A DNA stretch of 10,358 nucleotides from JAZDLO01 sp043801935 (lineage in GTDB: Bacteria > Actinomycetota > Thermoleophilia > RBG-16-64-13), in NCBI GenBank assembly GCA_043801935.1, contig JAZDLO010000216.1, forward strand, positions 1 to 10,358, read 5' to 3'. Each line of letters opens with the position of its first letter. The stretch's first letter is position 1. Below the pieces are notes generated by a model. It saw nothing but the letters and a program-made list of their open reading frames with translations. It had not been told where the DNA came from and searched no databases. Positions 5,412-10,358 of this stretch are shown one piece after another. A program made the position numbers and the translations under genes.

Positions 5412-7208
5412 TCACGCACCCTTGGGCTCAAGGACGAAATCATCGCCCAGATAGGCTTCGAGCACGCACTGGTCCTGCTGCACGTCCTCCGGGGATCCTT
5501 GGCAGATGGTCGTGCCTCGAGCCAGTACCCGCACCGGATTACAGAGCCCCATGACGAAGGGCATATTGTGCTCCACGATGAGGAAGGTCCTGCCCGATGC
5601 GTTGAGCTCGAGTATCAGCTCTCCCAGGCGTTCGACCAGAGTGGGGTTGATCCCGCCAGCGGGCTCGTCAAGGAGTATCACTCGCGGCTCGAGAGCCAGT
5701 ACCTGGGCCAGCTCCACCAGTTTGCGCTGACCGTAGCTGAGGGTCGAGGTAGGACGGTCCCGGTAGGCCGTCATCCCCACCAGAGCGAGCAGCCCGTCGG
5801 CTCTCGTGGCCTCCTCGCCGCTCATGGCGCCCCGGTTGAGCTGCCCGGGCGTGAATTCACGCAAGGGGGCGACCAGGTTCTCCAGCACGGTCATCTCGCC
5901 GAACAGACGGGTGATCTGGAAGGTGCGACCCAGACCCAGATGAGCCCGGCTCCACGGAGACAGCTGATCGATCCGCTTGCCGTCGAAATACACCTGGCCC
6001 GAGTCGGCGCTCATCATCCCGGTGATGATGTTGAAGACCGTCGTCTTTCCCGACCCGTTGGGGCCGATCAGGGCGGTCACTGAACCCTCCGGCACCCCGA
6101 AGGAACAATCGTCGAGTGCCTGCAGGCCGCCGAAACGCTTGTTGAGGTCTCGGACCTCGAGCACGTTCTTGGTAGATGGCTCCGGCCGACTGGCCGGTGG
6201 GGGCCGCTCGCAGAGCTCGATCCGGGAGCCGGTGAGTCCCGGTTGCTTGCGCTCCCGATAGATGGCTATCTTCTTGGTGACCGTCGGGATTATCCCTTGA
6301 GGCAGCAGAAGAACCACGAGCACCAGGACGCCCCCGAAGATCACCAGCCGGCTGTTTCCACCACCGAGGGTGTTGTTGGCGAACTCATTGAACGGCTCGA
6401 TGATGAACGCACCGAGAACGGGGCCCCAGATAGTGCCCTTGCCGCCCAGCAGCACGGCCAGGATGATCTGGACGCTGAGCAGCAGGCCGAACATGCCCAA
6501 TGGATCGACGAAGGTGAGGTAGTACCCGTAGACGGCTCCGGCCATGCCCACGAAGACGGCGCTGCACACGAAGCCGAGCATCTTGTACGTGGGCGTGTTG
6601 ACCCCCACCGAACCGGCTTTGTCCTCGTCCTCGCGCATGGCGATGAGGCCCACGCCGAACTTGGTGCGGCGGATCCGGTATGTCATGAGCAAGGAGACGG
6701 CCAGGAGCGCGACCAGGGCGAAGTGAAAGGGCCAGTTGAGAAAGGCCCGGTCCCAGGTGGGTAGAGGCAGGGTCATGCCGGTGCTGCCGTTGGTGAACGA
6801 GCGCCAGTTCTGGGTGATTATCCTGACCAGGAGCAAAAAGGACACGGTGATGATGGCAAAGGAGAACCCTCGGGTGCGCAGGGACAAGAGACCCAAGAGG
6901 AAGGCGAGGAACCCGGCTATCAGGCCGGCGAGCGGGATCCAGTAGAAAGGCGAGCCTCCCACCTTGATCGATCCGATGGCCGCTGTGTAGGCGCCCACCC
7001 CCAGAAAAGCTCCCTGGGCCAGCGACGGATAGCCGGCGAACCCGGTGATGATGTTGAGTCCCACCGCTCCGATAGCGATGACCAGAGAGATGATGATCAT
7101 GTTCTGGTAGTAACCGTTCCCGGAGAGCACGGGGAACAGGCCGATCAGGAAGCAGATCACGGCCAGTGGGGCGTAGCGAGCCATGCGCCCGGCGCTCATC
7201 CCCCTCAT
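5412..7208 (-). CDS. LivM permease fused to LivG ATPase
   Basis: This 598-residue protein joins the second permease and first ATPase of a LivJHMGF-type importer. Residues 10-310 are LivM, with multiple hydrophobic helices, the GLNIITGFAGYPSLAQGAF segment (50-68), the cytoplasmic coupling loop AMREDEDKAGSVGVN (190-204), and GKGTIWGPVLGAF (256-268). A linker of about 35 residues (315-348), basic then Pro-rich, leads to the LivG ATPase. Walker A is GPNGSGKT (382-389), the signature LSYGQ (490-494), Walker B VILLDEP (510-516) and the switch histidine H547 in VEHNM. It ends EAYLGDDF, as LivG proteins do. The start is the ATG at 7208-7206, overlapping the LivH stop as ATGA. The frame stays open further upstream, but that Arg/His-rich extension is antisense noise over livH. 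An internal ATG at 7199 is an alternative. LivM-LivG fusions are known in several bacterial groups. Confidence 0.92.
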   Translation of the reverse strand: MRGMSAGRMARYAPLAVICFLIGLFPVLSGNGYYQNMIIISLVIAIGAVGLNIITGFAGYPSLAQGAFLGVGAYTAAIGSIKVGGSPFYWIPLAGLIAGFLAFLLGLLSLRTRGFSFAIITVSFLLLVRIITQNWRSFTNGSTGMTLPLPTWDRAFLNWPFHFALVALLAVSLLMTYRIRRTKFGVGLIAMREDEDKAGSVGVNTPTYKMLGFVCSAVFVGMAGAVYGYYLTFVDPLGMFGLLLSVQIILAVLLGGKGTIWGPVLGAFIIEPFNEFANNTLGGGNSRLVIFGGVLVLVVLLLPQGIIPTVTKKIAIYRERKQPGLTGSRIELCERPPPASRPEPSTKNVLEVRDLNKRFGGLQALDDCSFGVPEGSVTALIGPNGSGKTTVFNIITGMMSADSGQVYFDGKRIDQLSPWSRAHLGLGRTFQITRLFGEMTVLENLVAPLREFTPGQLNRGAMSGEEATRADGLLALVGMTAYRDRPTSTLSYGQRKLVELAQVLALEPRVILLDEPAGGINPTLVERLGELILELNASGRTFLIVEHNMPFVMGLCNPVRVLARGTTICQGSPEDVQQDQCVLEAYLGDDFVLEPKGA

Positions 7209-8086
7209 TGGGCCACATCCTCTCTCAGCTTGGTGCCCAGAAGCCCCTGCGGGCGCACCACCAGGATGACGAAGATGAGGATGATGGACAGCGCCGGCGA
7301 CCACAGGGGCGACACATAGGTGGCCACCAGCGATTCGCCGACGCCCAGGATCAGAGCGGCCAACACGGCGCCGGGCACGCTGCCCAGTCCACCGAGCACG
7401 ACAACGCTGAGCATGCGCGTGATCCACAGGATCTGCGAGCCGGCGACGAAGGTGCCCATGATGCTGATGATGGCCCCTCCGGCGCCCGCGCTGGCGGCAC
7501 CGAGGGCGAAGGTGATCGCCGCCACCATGGGGATGTTGACCCCCACCAAGCGGGCGGCATCTTCGCTGGAGGCACTCGCCCGGATGGAGCGCCCCAGCCA
7601 GGTCCTCGAGAAGACTAGTTGCAGGGCCACCATGATGACGATGGCCAGCAAGCAGCCGAAGAGGAGGCCTTTAGGGACGTAGAAGGCACCCAGGTGGAAC
7701 GAGGTCTCCACGTACCCGGGCCGGGACGCGACCGCGTTGTTGCCCCAGATGAAGCCCATCACGCCTTCCAGGAAGAAGGCGAGGCCGAACGTCAACAGTA
7801 CAGAGGAGGTGACCGGCGCCCGGCGAACCGGGCGCACGGTCACGAAGTACAGAACCCACCCGATCGCATACATGGCGATCATGGTGATAACCACCCCGAT
7901 GAACGGGTCCAGGCCTGCATAACGCCACAAGGTGTAGGTGATGAACGCACCGATTATCATCAAGGCGCCGTGCGCGATGTTGATGATGCGCATCACCCCG
8001 AAGATCACCGTGAGGCCTGAGGCCAGGAGCGCGTAGACTCCGCCGACCAATAGGCCGAGGATCAGCGTCTGAAAGAGAGTGGCCAT
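7205..8086 (-). CDS. livH: ABC importer permease, LivH type
   Basis: This 293-residue integral membrane protein forms the translocation path together with the LivM domain. Hydrophobic helices run through most of the length. Family marks include GGVYALLASGLTVIFGVMRI (15-34), NIAHGALMIIGA (36-47), the EAA-like coupling loop RASASSEDAARLVGVN (169-184), GGLGSVPGAVLAALILG (232-248) and the closing VRPQGLLG (277-284). Length matches typical LivH proteins of about 290-310 residues. The ATG at 8086 has a weak ribosome site (AGAGA about 11 bases upstream). It lies 60 bp after the binding-protein gene, beyond the intercistronic hairpin. The stop codon overlaps the next start by 4 bases. Confidence 0.94.
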   Translation of the reverse strand: MATLFQTLILGLLVGGVYALLASGLTVIFGVMRIINIAHGALMIIGAFITYTLWRYAGLDPFIGVVITMIAMYAIGWVLYFVTVRPVRRAPVTSSVLLTFGLAFFLEGVMGFIWGNNAVASRPGYVETSFHLGAFYVPKGLLFGCLLAIVIMVALQLVFSRTWLGRSIRASASSEDAARLVGVNIPMVAAITFALGAASAGAGGAIISIMGTFVAGSQILWITRMLSVVVLGGLGSVPGAVLAALILGVGESLVATYVSPLWSPALSIILIFVILVVRPQGLLGTKLREDVAQ

Positions 8087-8131
8087 CGCGATCGGTCTCT
8101 AGTTCGATGCTTGTCTGGTTCGAGGATGTGG

Positions 8132-8159
8132 ACCAGGCATTCCTTTCTAGCTGCCTGGT
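8132..8159 (-). promoter_or_regulatory. Intercistronic stem-loop bracketing the binding-protein stop codon
   Basis: A perfect 8-bp inverted repeat (ACCAGGCA 8132-8139 / TGCCTGGT 8152-8159) encloses a 12-base loop that contains the stop codon of the substrate-binding protein (8147-8149). No U-tract follows on the minus strand, so it is not a standard terminator. By analogy with intercistronic structures after other ABC binding-protein genes, it may stabilise the upstream mRNA or partly stop transcription, giving more binding protein than permease. The role is inference; the repeat is seen directly. Confidence 0.5.
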
Positions 8160-9439
8160 TTCCAACCCGGGATGATCATGTCCGTCGTGGCGGCGGCAGC
8201 CGGCAAGATCACCTGGACCACGCCCGACTGCCACTGGCCGATCAACATCTCGCCCAACGGTTTCCCGTCGGCGTCCCAGGAAAGAGGTCCGAGGATGGTC
8301 TGGACGGCGTTGGTATGTAGATAGTCGGCCAGCGCGTCCTGGTCGAGACTGCCTACGGCCGTGACCGCCGCAGCCAGCACCTCGCCGGCGGCATAGGCGT
8401 CGGCCGCGTCCTCGGAGATCGCGCCTTCACCGAACATCTCCTGGTAGCGGGCGACGAATTCCGCGTTGCCGGGAGTCTTGGCTGAGACGGCGTGGCTGAC
8501 ATGGTAGACGATGCCTTCCGTGTTCTCGATACCTATACCGTCCGAGTATTGGTCGCCCTGGCCGGGAGCGGTGGTCTGGAACAGCCACGTGGGCGTGAAA
8601 CCGGCCTTGAGCATACCGCGCACCAGAGCTACGCCGTCTTCGAACACAGCGCCGTGAGCCACCAGATCGGGCTTGGCGGCACTCATCGCGTTAACGATCG
8701 AATCGAAGTCGGTGGTGCCTTCCGGATACGTCGACGTATAGACGGTCTTGATGCCGGCGGCGTTCAGGATCTTCTCGATCCCCTGCACGACAGGAGCGGT
8801 GAACGGGTCGTCCACGGTCACAACAGCGAGCGTCTTTGGACGTTCTGCTTCGGGAAGGCCCGCGATGTAGTTGGCGAAGGTTTTCCCAGCATCGGGAGCC
8901 AGGGATTGCTGAGACATGAAGATCTTCTTGAATCCTCGCGAGTAGATCTCGGGAGAGGCCCCGGCCGGAGTGATGTACAGCATGTTGTTCTTCTCAGCAA
9001 CGGCGGACGAGGGCAATACCAGCAGTGACGAGAACGTACCCAGCAGCAGATCGACCTTGTCTTGGGATATCAAGGCGTTGTAGTCGGCCACGATGATGTT
9101 CTGGTCGCTGGCGTCGTCCTTGATGACCAACTCGACCGGCCGGCCCAAGAGCCCGCCGCCGGCGTTGACAATGTCGGCCCACACTTCATAGCCTTGCTTG
9201 GCCGCGAGGCCTGGGACGCTCCTCGCACCGGTCAGAGGCAGCGAGGTACCGATCTTGATGGGCTGGGCGGCGACCGTGGTGCCCGTCGTGTCGGTGGTGA
9301 CGGCAGCGGTGGTGTCGGTGCCTGGGGCGGTTGTCGCGGTAGTGGCTGTCTCGGTTTCGCCTCCGCATGCCGCCGCGAGCATGCCGACGGCGAGAACCAA
9401 GGCGAAGACGAGGGTGAACAGGACGGGTTTGCGTTTCAC
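8147..9439 (-). CDS. Branched-chain-amino-acid-type substrate-binding lipoprotein
   Basis: This 430-residue extracytoplasmic receptor of the Peripla_BP_6 (LivJ/AmiC-like, type 1 fold) class delivers ligand to the LivH/LivM permease. Residues 1-24 are a signal peptide: basic KRK at 2-4, then a hydrophobic core from about 5 to 21. The lipobox AAAC places the lipidated Cys at 25. A Thr-rich linker (26-60) tethers the domain, a common arrangement in high-GC Gram-positives. The ligand domain starts at IKIGTSLPLTG (61-71), followed by GLLGRPVELVIKDDASD and the hinge-crossing segments expected of this fold. The start is the GTG at 9439-9437, preceded by GGGGGG at 6 bases; it immediately precedes the KRK signal-peptide start. 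A longer upstream frame would translate the promoter and is rejected. It is the first gene of the operon. Ligands of this class include branched-chain amino acids, amides, urea and aromatic compounds; which applies here is unknown. Confidence 0.94.
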   Translation of the reverse strand: MKRKPVLFTLVFALVLAVGMLAAACGGETETATTATTAPGTDTTAAVTTDTTGTTVAAQPIKIGTSLPLTGARSVPGLAAKQGYEVWADIVNAGGGLLGRPVELVIKDDASDQNIIVADYNALISQDKVDLLLGTFSSLLVLPSSAVAEKNNMLYITPAGASPEIYSRGFKKIFMSQQSLAPDAGKTFANYIAGLPEAERPKTLAVVTVDDPFTAPVVQGIEKILNAAGIKTVYTSTYPEGTTDFDSIVNAMSAAKPDLVAHGAVFEDGVALVRGMLKAGFTPTWLFQTTAPGQGDQYSDGIGIENTEGIVYHVSHAVSAKTPGNAEFVARYQEMFGEGAISEDAADAYAAGEVLAAAVTAVGSLDQDALADYLHTNAVQTILGPLSWDADGKPLGEMLIGQWQSGVVQVILPAAAATTDMIIPGWKPGS

Positions 9440-9445
9440 AAAGGA

Positions 9446-9451
9446 CCCCCC
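9446..9451 (-). promoter_or_regulatory. G-rich ribosome binding site for the binding protein
   Basis: A run of six G (preceded by AAAA) lies 6 bases before the GTG start. It decides the start at 9439 and rules out the longer upstream frame. The run is an unusual all-G variant of the Shine-Dalgarno sequence. Confidence 0.6.
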
Positions 9452-9464
9452 TTTTGAACGGTTT

Positions 9465-9485
9465 CCCGCCACCACACGTGGCGGG
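9465..9485 (-). promoter_or_regulatory. Leader hairpin in the importer 5' UTR
   Basis: A perfect 8-bp GC-rich stem (CCCGCCAC / GTGGCGGG) with a 5-base loop lies between the predicted transcription start and the ribosome binding site, ending 13 bases before the GGGGGG motif. It could stabilise the mRNA 5' end or modulate ribosome access. I do not recognise a known riboswitch or T-box here. Confidence 0.5.
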
Positions 9486-9489
9486 GTCA

Positions 9490-9502
9490 CCTGTCTGACA
9501 GG
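9490..9502. promoter_or_regulatory. 13-bp palindrome at the importer transcription start, candidate operator
   Basis: CCTGTCTGACAGG is a perfect inverted repeat with 6-bp arms and one central base, lying about +4 to +16 relative to the predicted start point. That is a classical repressor position. The TetR-family protein encoded at the end of the operon is the obvious candidate, but binding is inference. An alternative is an RNA hairpin in the leader. Confidence 0.45.
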
Positions 9503-9512
9503 CAACTCTCCT

Positions 9513-9541
9513 AAGATAACCGCGCCCCCTGCATCTGTCAA
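9513..9541 (-). promoter_or_regulatory. Near-consensus sigma70 promoter of the importer operon
   Basis: TTGACA (9541-9536) matches the -35 consensus exactly. It is separated by exactly 17 bp from TATCTT (9518-9513), a 4-of-6 match to the -10 box. An AT-only tract at 9551-9562, conspicuous in this GC-rich window, lies just upstream of the -35 box like an UP element. The predicted start point near 9506 gives a leader of about 66 bases. This is the best promoter in the window and it directs transcription into the binding-protein gene. Confidence 0.8.
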
Positions 9542-10006
9542 GAGTAGCGGATACTTTTTAAAGTGTATCAAGCAGCTACCATCTGAAACGCCCTTCGACC
9601 CAAGCTCTATCATTGCCGAGGGGCCCGGCACTTCCCATAGGAGAGATCATCGGTCGTCGTGTCGCTAATCATCCCTGCAAAAAAGGCATATTAGTTTTAG
9701 ACCATGGACGATCGGGTCCCTGCCTCGCGCGAAAAGCGGGCCATCCTCGTTTCTCGGGTGGCCGCGCGGCGTTTGTTATGGAGTGAGTACTCACTATTTT
9801 GGTCGAGCACTGATAACGACGCCGACTGGAAACTGGAAGATGGTGATTGAACGTGTCCCCGCTTCCGGCGCCACGCGGGTCAGGAGCGCATCACCCCGGC
9901 CGGTCGGTCGGTCGCTCGCCTCGACAGGTTCCGGCCCCTCGGGAGCGGTGGGACCAGACCGGGGCGGCCGTGTGAGACCGGGGCGTGTCAGACCGGGACC
10001 GCCGTG
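9542..10006. other. Gene-poor spacer between the importer promoter and the DUF1385-type gene
   Basis: I find no convincing gene, tRNA or known riboswitch here. Two short minus-strand frames (14 and 20 codons, starting near 9745 and 9675) have badly spaced ribosome sites and are probably chance. The stretch holds the AT-rich UP-like tract, a 14-bp palindrome, an imperfect stem at 9739-9763, a short GGTC run near 9901-9912 and most of a 34-bp tandem duplication. The 9540-9800 part is less GC-rich than the flanking genes, as expected for regulatory or decayed DNA. Confidence 0.6.
9782..9795. promoter_or_regulatory. Perfect 14-bp palindrome of TetR-operator type
   Basis: AGTGAGTACTCACT is fully self-complementary. 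Palindromes built on TGAGT/ACTCA resemble operators reported for various TetR-family regulators. It lies about 275 bp upstream of the importer start point. It also fills the spacer of a weak plus-strand promoter-like pair, TTGTTA (9773-9778), 16 bp, TATTTT (9795-9800). No gene follows on the plus strand within the window, so the controlled transcript is unclear. Confidence 0.5.
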
Positions 10007-10019
10007 TCAGACCGGGGCG
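9952..10019. repeat. 34-bp tandem duplication with internal 11-bp repeats
   Basis: Two adjacent 34-bp units (9952-9985 and 9986-10019) are identical at 28 of 34 positions. Each contains two copies of an 11-bp core. The core AGACCGGGGCG (plus strand) occurs at 9956, 9975 and 10009, with a variant AGACCGGGACC at 9990, giving spacings of 19, 15 and 19 bases. The last copy includes the stop codon and final codons of the DUF1385-type gene, so the array may have grown from the gene end by slippage. Confidence 0.75.
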
Positions 10020-10358
10020 TTCTCCAGCCGCAGGAGTTCCTCCAGGGCCCGCTCGCCCACCTCGAGTTGCTCTGCGCTGGGCTCCGCCGTGGTCAGGTGC
10101 CGTTGGAGGGTACGGCCCGGCAGCAGCATAAGTCGAGCCAGCAATGAATCGCCGTTCGTCGTCGCCCAGCGGAGAGCCTCGAGTGCCACCCCCAGACTCA
10201 CGACGCCGGCGATGGCGGAGGCCACCGGCGACTTCCGGCCCGAGCGCCCGCGGGCGACGATATTGGTCGCCACGGTCGCCAGCAGGTAGGGACCCACCAG
10301 GTTGGAACCGCAACGATCGTGTTCCTTGCTGGCCGCGGCGGAGCGCGCGGCAGAGCCT
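10007..10358 (-). CDS. DUF1385-type membrane protein, C-terminal part (start beyond the right edge)
   Basis: The last 116 residues of a minus-strand gene are visible; the frame stays open to the window edge. The visible part begins with an EHDRCGSN motif (residues 12-19), corresponding to the H-x-RCG-[ST] element of DUF1385/COG3872 proteins. A hydrophobic helix follows (LVGPYLLATVATNIVA), then a second (SAIAGVVSLGVALEALRWA). The ending RLMLLPGRTLQRHLTTAEP (about 74-92) and EQLEVGERALEELL matches the conserved LQR-x-TT-x-EP-x-x-x-QLEVA-x-x-AL end of that family. DUF1385 proteins are membrane proteins of unknown function, frequent in Gram-positives and thermophiles. The stop TGA lies at 10009-10007 within a tandem repeat. 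Family assignment is from memory of the motifs. Confidence 0.8.
   Translation of the reverse strand, partial: GSAARSAAASKEHDRCGSNLVGPYLLATVATNIVARGRSGRKSPVASAIAGVVSLGVALEALRWATTNGDSLLARLMLLPGRTLQRHLTTAEPSAEQLEVGERALEELLRLENAPV

Noticed and set aside
7209..7427. An upstream extension of the LivM-LivG frame adding 73 residues
   Set aside because: The extension is His/Arg/Ala-rich, overlaps livH by over 200 bp and lacks a good ribosome site; the ATGA start fits the family length.
9361..9361. The Thr-rich region after the lipobox as a coding repeat or phase-variable tract
   Set aside because: Codons vary and no exact nucleotide repeat is present; Thr-rich linkers are normal after lipidated Cys in high-GC Gram-positives.
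9440..9631. An upstream extension of the binding-protein frame adding 64 residues
   Set aside because: It would translate the promoter, palindrome and hairpin. The GTG at 9439 has a close G-rich ribosome site and immediately precedes the signal peptide.
9739..9763. An imperfect stem (GGCCATCC / GGGTGGCC) as terminator of the DUF1385-type gene
   Set aside because: It relies on a G-U pair that becomes an A-C mismatch on the minus-strand transcript, no U-tract follows, and it lies about 245 bp past the stop.
9783..10289. A 168-codon plus-strand frame starting inside the palindrome
   Set aside because: It is Arg/Ser/Pro-rich and antisense to the DUF1385-type gene; no domain is recognisable and no ribosome site is well placed.

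Overview
This is a GC-rich bacterial window, and all recognisable genes are chromosomal housekeeping or metabolic types. A lipoprotein with a Thr-rich linker, a HIT protein opening with an RLWAPWR motif, a partial DUF1385-type protein and very GC-rich codons together suggest a high-GC Gram-positive lineage such as a deep-branching Actinomycetota. The flavin/iron-sulfur oxidoreductase at the left end suggests anaerobic or facultatively anaerobic redox metabolism. The taxonomic guess is inference and I hold it loosely. I see no mobile element, CRISPR array, tRNA or rRNA.

Left part (1-2960). A minus-strand gene encodes an oxidoreductase in which the C-terminal 4Fe-4S module of a NuoF-type subunit is joined to a GltD/NfnB-like FAD/NAD(P)H domain. 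It diverges from a plus-strand HIT-family nucleotide hydrolase/transferase gene. The 190-bp divergent spacer holds a 14-bp tandem repeat array lying between candidate promoters for the two genes. A 31-codon frame overlaps the HIT stop codon by ATGA.

Middle (2964-9541, all minus strand). This is a compact ABC importer operon of the branched-chain amino acid (LivJHMGF/HAAT) type. In transcription order it encodes a substrate-binding lipoprotein, permease LivH, a LivM-LivG permease-ATPase fusion and ATPase LivF. An unassigned 270-residue protein and a TetR-family repressor follow. The permease and ATPase cistrons overlap or nearly touch (ATGA overlap, 3-nt gap). The first gene has a near-consensus promoter (TTGACA, 17 bp, TATCTT) and a structured leader with a 13-bp palindrome and an 8-bp hairpin. 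A further hairpin brackets the binding-protein stop codon and may keep that protein in excess over the membrane subunits. The terminal repressor, with palindromes near the operon start and before its own gene, suggests autoregulated, substrate-induced uptake. The substrate cannot be read from the sequence.

Right part (9542-10358). A gene-poor stretch contains a perfect 14-bp palindrome of TetR-operator type and a 34-bp tandem duplication that runs into the end of a DUF1385-type membrane protein gene, cut by the right edge.

I did not find an obviously new defence or mobile system. The most interesting items are the unassigned protein tied to the importer and TetR gene, the oxidoreductase fusion with its extra Ala/Gly-rich segment, and the three palindromes.
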